Below are positions 58,001 through 64,000 of a stretch of 64,000 nucleotides of DNA, piece after piece (position 1 is the first letter of the stretch; each line of letters opens with the position of its first letter). The notes under the pieces are model-generated. The model was not told the DNA's origin. It searched no databases and was given only the letters and a program-made list of their open reading frames with translations. The stretch covers positions 5,794,162-5,858,161 of the forward strand of contig CM074804.1 of NCBI GenBank assembly GCA_037447605.1. Direction: 5' to 3'. The stretch is from Zygnema circumcarinatum (lineage: Eukaryota; Streptophyta; Zygnematophyceae; Zygnematales; Zygnemataceae). Made by a program: the position numbers and the translations under genes.

Positions 58001-59855
58001 CGGCATACCATCAAAGTGTTTCCCACGTAAAGGTCCTCCAGAGTTGCTTCCAAATCAACAGTAACTAGATCACCCTTGGGAGTTTTCTCCTCTGCTTCTT
58101 CATCTCCACCACCAAAGCCGAATCCTCCAAAAAATCTGTGTCACGAGCATGGACGGGTTACTTCTTCCAAAGACAAAGCTGATGGATCTGGTCATGCTTA
58201 AGCATCTCGATGAATCCAAATGGACATGCATGTGATAACTTTGGGGCTTTACCAATTTTGAACGGGAATGGAGACCGCAGATGATATTCATAACTGTGCT
58301 ACTATTATTGACTTCCTCTCCATACGCATGGTCAAACGGAGGTTCGATTTGGACAAACCCTTCATGTATTTGAATGAAACGACGAAAGTATACTAATCAA
58401 CAATCTACCTTTCTTTGAGCGCTAAATACTCTAGTGCATGATTGCGTAGAGAAAAAAAAAGAATTCTCTGCTGCTGTCGTTTTCCAAATAAATTGTATCC
58501 CATAAGTGATGATTCACTTTTAAATGCTCGGTTTGAACGAGACTGATAACACCAAAGATCACGAATATGCACTGCAGTGGTTGATGCCAAGTGATTCATA
58601 CTGAGAAAATATATCATTGCCAAAGCCGCCGCCTCCGCCAGAATTCTGGGCAGAATGTTGCTTCAGTCCCTCCTCCCCATAGCGATCATATATTTGCCTC
58701 TTCTCCTTGTCCGAAAGAACTTCATATGCTGCATGTCAGAGCATTAGGTGCAACAATGTCATCAAGATAGCTAAGGGGCAGAATTCACGGAGATGTTCTT
58801 TTCGCAATAAATTGCCTGCCCTGAAACAAGTGTTGCGTGCGCAATCAATAGACAAGCATTCCAAGTTAAAGAAAAACCGGGTCCTGACAGTACAACGGAC
58901 GCCGTGGATTAAGACTTTTGCTACATTTTTGCTCCTGCGCTGCTGGTTAACTTCTTGCATTCTCTTACTGCTGCAGGGCACCTCGGCAAAAAATTAGAAT
59001 ATGCTGCTCGTAAAACTATGATGGCATACAAAAGAATACTTTTTTGTAAATGGAATCAAACAAACTGCATGTCCTCATTGAACTGATTCCCGTTTGACGT
59101 AAGCCATCTTTCAAACAAAACCGAAAGGCAAGAACGACGGACGCAATTGACAAAATGATAACCTAGCACACTTACGAAGTCCATACAAACAAAAGTAACG
59201 TACCATTTCCAATATCAGTGAATTTTTTGCTTGCTTCCTCATCACCAGGATTTTTATCAGGATGATACTTCAGAGCCAACTTTCGATAGGCTCTCTTTAT
59301 TTGATCCTCATTTGCACTTTTCGAAACTTGCAAGATATCATAATAGTTCTTGCTGCACATAGCAGCCCACCACATGATATCAATGAGATTCGGGAGGGGC
59401 ATTCCATATTACACCTCACTTGTGTTTTGATGATTTTCCCAAAAAGTTCTTCATGTGCTTTGCATTAATAGATCCAGTCCGAAAACAAAATCCTTCGTAC
59501 CTACCCATTTATGAACAGGAACACAATACACTATCTAAATGTTCAACAGGATTTAGGGTAATGGTTTTCAGGCACTTCAACTGCGAGCTTGATGTTCTCC
59601 ATTGACCAGATTGCACTAAGGCTGGTTGAAAAAAAGGGTTGACGTTGAGCTAAACATTCTTCGGTACCCGGACACATTCATAGGACCATTGCTCCTATTT
59701 AGGGTTTTCCTTAAAGGTACAAGAGACGACGAACTTTTCGCTCGAAAACAGTATCCAGAGCAACCCGTAAGCACACAGGGCATGTTGACTCACGCTGCCA
59801 AAGCCTCTAGAACTAGCAGCAAGATGACCACAATTCTTAGTTGAGATCGCTTCAT
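55070..59855 (-). CDS. ERDJ3: ER-resident DnaJ co-chaperone ERdj3 (DNAJB11)
   Basis: Luminal J-protein that recruits BiP to unfolded clients. Ten exons: 59794-59855, 59204-59352, 58602-58728, 58009-58135, 57650-57766, 57303-57389, 57074-57133, 56377-56454, 55434-55505, 55070-55228; phases close, 345 residues, the family size. The first exon is a classic signal peptide ([20 protein letters not shown]). J domain: [20 protein letters not shown] with [11 protein letters not shown] (HPD intact) and [20 protein letters not shown] stretch GGGGGFGND...[10 protein letters not shown]. The ERdj3 cysteine insert is KCNCKNK...[16 protein letters not shown]. Substrate-binding sheets and the [13 protein letters not shown] end follow. 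There is no KDEL-type tail, as is usual in this family. SYP81, another ER component, lies upstream on the same strand. Confidence 0.95.
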
Positions 59856-60467
59856 TCCCGTCCCAGCAAGACGTGCCCTGCTCTGGATCGATAGGGCTCC
59901 CCCTGCAAGCTTTTCCGAGCACTGAGACTCGATCCTGATGTCAGTCACGCCCTCCTCCAGCTCCTCCCACAAAATGCAGCAACTCGTAGCTCCGACGGAG
60001 CGAGAATTCCCACAGAAAAGCGATGCAGCATCCACAACCTGCGTCCTCTACAGGGCGTGCTGCACTACTGCTGCTACTGCTGTTCCTGCCGAGGAACCAT
60101 CGAGCAACCCTGTTACCCCTCCCTGGAACCAACCGACGGAGGGTCGGGACGGGCAGGTGTCAGAATCTCTCCAAATTGACCGGAGCGTGGCAGCGAGGCG
60201 CTGATTGGCCAAGAATTGTAACTTTGTGACATGGCGCCGTCTGATTCGCTAATAGAAACGTCCGGGCGGTCAATTTGGGGGCAGCCCAGCCCTCGTTTCG
60301 TTGACTTCAAGTACAGAGCGACGAGCACTGTTCTGTGGTGCGGAGTGTGTGCCTGCAACGCTAACCTTTCTGTTGTCTCGTCTCAAACGAAGGGCCCGTT
60401 TTCATGTCCTGGTTACTTTCCAATTCCTTTACGAAGTTGCCAGCCTAGCCTCACAAAACAAACAAAC

Positions 60468-60560
60468 AAGTTCCTCGTGTTTCCCCATGATGATTTTGTT
60501 TGTCCATGTACATTTGATGGCATCGCCCTCGTGAGATCAATGCCATATCATCTCTATAAC
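60468..60560 (+). repeat. Dispersed palindromic repeat, copy 6
   Basis: AGTTCCTCGTGTTTCCCC, ATGATGATTTTGTTTG, TCCATGTACATTTGATGG, a core with one mismatch (GATGGCATCGCCCTC) and GTGAGATCAATGCCA. Confidence 0.85.
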
Positions 60561-60699
60561 AACAAGAGTTACTTAACAAAAGTTGCGGGCCGTCCGTTTG
60601 CTCGGCTTGTTGGAGAAAGGTTTAAGATGAGGTCGATATGTTCAGCGCGCTGAGCCAACCGGTCGTGCGGTCGGAGCAGTACGCAGCGGAAGACAGTAA

Positions 60700-60815
60700 T
60701 TGTTTCAACAACGGATCTTCGCTCTCTGGAACTCAACTGCGCGGCATCGTGTCTGGCTACGCGTGATCGTGTGAATGCTGCTCTGAGCACGAATGCACTT
60801 CATTCTCGCGTCGCT
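60700..60815 (+). other. Possible degenerate 5.8S rRNA-like fragment
   Basis: TTTCAACAACGGATCTT followed by CGCTCTCTGG resembles the conserved start of 5.8S rRNA, with later weaker agreement (GATCGTGTGAATGC). Most of the remainder does not match, so this would be a decayed fragment at most. Confidence 0.25.
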
Positions 60816-61077
60816 TTACACGCACACACAAATCATGCATGAAACAGATATCGACAGAATCTGCCGTCACCAGATGCAGCCTGGCATCTGGCTCGCCTCA
60901 TAACAGAAATCAACCACATCGAAAACCTGCTATTCCACAATGTGACCTTGTATACAAGAACCTCCCATGTAACGACAGTTGGACTATTCCTAAGACTGTA
61001 CATGACAATGAATGTGCTCACGAGAAGGCAAAAACAAGATAGATGCAGCTCCTTTCCTTCGGCTGGCTAACCCTGAG

Positions 61078-63778
61078 TCAACGGGAGTCATACCAATCGA
61101 GGAAAAGGACTGCAAATATTAGCACTGCAAAACAAAGAATCACAAGAACCCTGCTGTCACTGTTGTGGGATATCGCCTTTGCAAGCTCCTTATTCCCCTT
61201 ATTCAAGTTAGATGTCGCTGCCACAGCCTGCATAAAAACAGTAAAGCCAGAAATCAGGCCTTCAGCCAATCAGCCATAGGATAGCGAATGAAGGACACTT
61301 AAACTTGGGAAATGTTCTACGCTTTTGCCCAACCAGGCGTAATCTTAAACTCACAGTAGACCTTTGCCACCTTCAACATCGCCCCAGCCCCCACAGACGT
61401 GCGGCCAGAAATCCTCTGTTCTGACCTGGTTATAGAGCTGCTCGATTTGCTGAGATTGATGCAACACATGAGTAGCGAGTGTGTGGCTCAGAGCGGACAT
61501 CTCCAGAACCTTCTTTTCTGCCTCTTTGGATGAATCCAACAAACTGCTAAGCTCAGCCTGCCATCACGAGCATCCCACTCTGCCAAGTCAAAGAGTGCAC
61601 AGAAAAGCAGTTCAGCAAGTGCTGCCGGCCAAAAAAATTCCACACCAGTCTTTAAATTTTATTTGAAAAGACATAATTTCACACATGAACACATAACGGT
61701 TTTCATAAGCCTGAAATATCTTTGACAAAGTAGTCTCACCTGCAAGGCTTGTGTCTCATTGTCAAGCACTGCTTGTTCGAGCCTGTTACCTCCATCTTGC
61801 TCCCTTACATATAGCCCATTCGACATTCCAGGGAGCCCAGACTGTCCACCTCTACTGGAGTGCATGAGGTTCCCCACAGGAGCTTCACCTCCACGTAAAG
61901 AACGTATACCCCGTCTTCTCCGAGGTTGAGCCCGTTCCAAGACCTCCCTGAAGCGCGCCGCTCGCAATCGGTCGAATGCAGCAGTTACAGCGTGCAGCTT
62001 TTCACTGAGGATAAGGACCTGGACCCTCATTTTCAGTGCGTGTGCAATTGGGATGCCTCCATTGCCCAAACTCGCATGGATTCTCATGGGAAAAAAAAAT
62101 CAAAAGGATGGACAGGCGTTCCTCCTACTGAGGGGCGAATATCATTACACTGAAATGATGAAAAATGAGACGTGTACGCTGAGTATTAATGACATTTCCT
62201 TTCCCCCACTCCTTACCACCCACAATCAGTCATTCTCATCGTCCCATAATCCAGCAACATTATTGACGAATCTAAGCATCACAATTGCATGTTTACTCAA
62301 CAAACAAGCAAGATGAAAGAAGCTCCAGTCACCGATAGACGTTCGACATGGCAATACGGAATGTATGGAGGCTGCGTAGGAGGACATGCGTATCATTACA
62401 AACAGCATGGCCTCCTCAAAAAGCCTTCCTCTGCTCTTCGCTCTGATAGGACCGTCAGCATGTGGAAAATCAGTGCAAAACTGACGGTCTTGGAAAAGCG
62501 TTCCAGACAGTTGAGACCGAAGGATTGTGCATTCAATACTATGTACCAAAGCAGATTAATTGTGAGGCAGCTAATTAGCACTTGAAAACCATTCATGGCG
62601 GTATGCATCACCGCAGCCATCGAATAGAAAACTCACATCATCTTCTGAATCCGAACCTACCCATTCATAGAAAGGGAACTTACCACACCATGCTGATGAG
62701 CCACAATATGGTTATTTGTGCCTCGTCGCGACCATCCTTTTGCCTGAGCCTCTGAAGAGTTTGGGCTTGCAATGCTGTTTTTCAAGAGCTCAATTCTTTG
62801 TTTAGAGGTCCTAATGAACTCGAGCACTTCGTGCTCGATATCATCCCGCTCCCGCTCTGTTCTGCGGTGGGGGTCGGTGTAGTCTTGCCGGTGCCGTATT
62901 ATGAAAGTTTGCATAGTCCTTATGTTGTCCAGCTGCAACATCAAAAACAATAGAATATGCCCAGAGACGTTAACCTACAAAAGACAGGAATGGAGCCAAC
63001 ACGCCGTCGCAAAGCAAGGTCACCCCTTCAAACCAGACGCTGCGCTGTTAAACCAAACGACTCAACCAGAAAAACCAAGACAACAATAAAAGGAGTACTT
63101 GCTAGGTGGGATGAGAGCGTACAATTTCTAAAGCTGTCGAAATGAAGGGTGCACGGTTGCATTTTGGTGGCGAGAGTAAGCTTAAGCTGATCTTGGACAT
63201 CCGAGCCTGTGAACAACATCAAAAAGCTTAGTGAAGCGCCCTTCTCGAACAACAAACGGAACTGACAATTTCAAGCCGCTTGTGACAGCGAATGCGACAG
63301 CTAATTTACCACCCTTGCTAGCTTTAACTGGAGGAAGACTACAACTCACAATCGTATGACATTCAAGTACTCACACATAACATTGAAAAAGGAGGACCAT
63401 CAGCGATTTCAATCACTCAGCCTCCCTGCCTATAGACACACCCATACAAATGCTATCAATCGGCAGAGCAAGACTTCGCCGTCAACCGACCCTCCACACC
63501 CTGAAGACGAATGCCAAACATCGTTCCTTGCCAGATAAAAAACTCATGCGAAGGAAATTCTAGGTCTGAAACAAATCGAGACCATCCGGAAAACCAAAGG
63601 CACATCCTCAAATCTGAATAACTGCAGAGTCTCAAATGTCAGAACAGCGAGGAGCCGCTGGAGAATGGCAGGCGGATCGGTGCAGTTCATGCATTCCATC
63701 AGAAGGACTGACCTGGTCAGTGCCGCTCCGTGTAGCAATTTCTCGCACTGCTTCCTGGTAAACATGCGTAATATCCAT
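61078..63778 (-). CDS. SYP81: ER Qa-SNARE SYP81 (syntaxin-18/Ufe1 type)
   Basis: Qa-SNARE for Golgi-to-ER retrograde fusion. Six exons: 63713-63778, 63123-63206, 62684-62932, 61740-62018, 61426-61557, 61078-61227; all phases close, 319 residues, the expected size. N-terminal MDITHVYQEAVREIATRSG; APFISTALEI; helical LDNIRTMQTFIIRHRQDYTD and DDIEHEVLEFIRTSKQRIEL; GWSRRGTNN; HGVVVLILSEKLHAVTAAF; DNETQALQAELSSLLDSSKE; SNARE core EMSALSHTLATHVLHQSQQI with a glutamine at the zero layer, EQLYNQAVAATSNLNKGNKE; C-terminal anchor VLVILCFAVLIFAVLFLDWY. A basic stretch QPRRRRGIRSLR sits in the linker. It is complete and typical. Confidence 0.95.
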
Positions 63779-64000
63779 GGCTAGCTCCTGCATGCAGAGA
63801 GAGGAGGTGAAGGCGCTGCAGTGGCTTGTGCACGCTCGACAACTCGGAGGGCGTTACCGAGTACCGCTCCGTCGCTGGCACACCGCACACCTCCGGCACG
63901 GAACGCGAGGCGCAGCAGGCGCAGTTTTCTCAGACTGCTGCTCACTATACAGAAACTTTCCGCGGATCAAGCCAGCCATTGCCGAGCAGCCATGCCACAC
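63779..64000. promoter_or_regulatory. SYP81 5' region to the window edge
   Basis: 222 bp upstream of the SYP81 start, GC-rich; it presumably holds the leader and part of the promoter. No other gene start is seen. Confidence 0.4.

Larger units (their letters stand above)
59856..61077. other. Spacer between SYP81 and ERdj3 (same strand)
   Basis: 1.2 kb. It includes the ERdj3 promoter, with CCAAT-type sequence in CGCTGATTGGCCAAG near 60202, dispersed repeat copy 6 and a 5.8S rRNA-like fragment near 60.7 kb. No exon is supported. Confidence 0.6.

Overview
This is a eukaryotic nuclear window from the green plant lineage, most likely a streptophyte alga or an early land plant. The evidence is intron-rich genes with GT-AG junctions (acceptors mostly TGCAG), a tryptophan synthase beta chain with a transit-peptide-like leader, a CYP86-clan P450, and plant-type homologues such as SYP81, RH1 and a GEN1/SEND1-type nuclease. 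Species is not resolved. I rebuilt exons by hand, keeping reading phase across each junction. Exon limits are therefore models, but almost every gene closes in frame from ATG to stop.

Layout, left to right: FBXO9-like F-box protein (-, runs off the left edge, to about 2.9 kb); RNA polymerase subunit RPB4 (+, 3990-5971); CYP86-clan P450 (-, 6301-10563); a 4.8 kb gene-free block of nested inverted repeats (10.6-15.3 kb); GEN1/SEND1-like Holliday-junction nuclease (-, 15331-21158); NAK/AAK1-family kinase (+, 21963-25993); a 2.6 kb repeat block (26.0-28.6 kb); DEAD-box helicase RH1/DDX51 (-, 28571-32681); BCCIP/Bcp1 (+, 32835-36711); an RRM-type protein I cannot name (-, 37207-41212); a nucleotidylyltransferase with a CinA-like N-terminal half (+, 41637-46956); SPRING-like protein (-, 47818-49857); tryptophan synthase beta (+, 50383-53659); ER DnaJ ERdj3 (-, 55070-59855); ER Qa-SNARE SYP81 (-, 61078-63778).

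The first twelve genes alternate strictly - + - +, so nearly every spacer is either a divergent promoter or a convergent terminator region. The tightest pair is RH1/BCCIP, with 153 bp between start codons; both families act in 60S ribosome biogenesis elsewhere. Several genes serve the secretory pathway (ERdj3, SYP81, SPRING-like; NAK kinase in clathrin traffic), but nothing suggests a physical gene cluster.

The most unusual DNA is non-coding: a nested inverted-repeat composite at 11.0-14.5 kb, a dispersed palindromic repeat present at least six times across the window, a near-perfect 285 bp tandem duplication at 26.4-26.9 kb, and a cluster of short palindromes at 27.1-27.4 kb. I found no CRISPR array, operon, tRNA gene or intact transposase.
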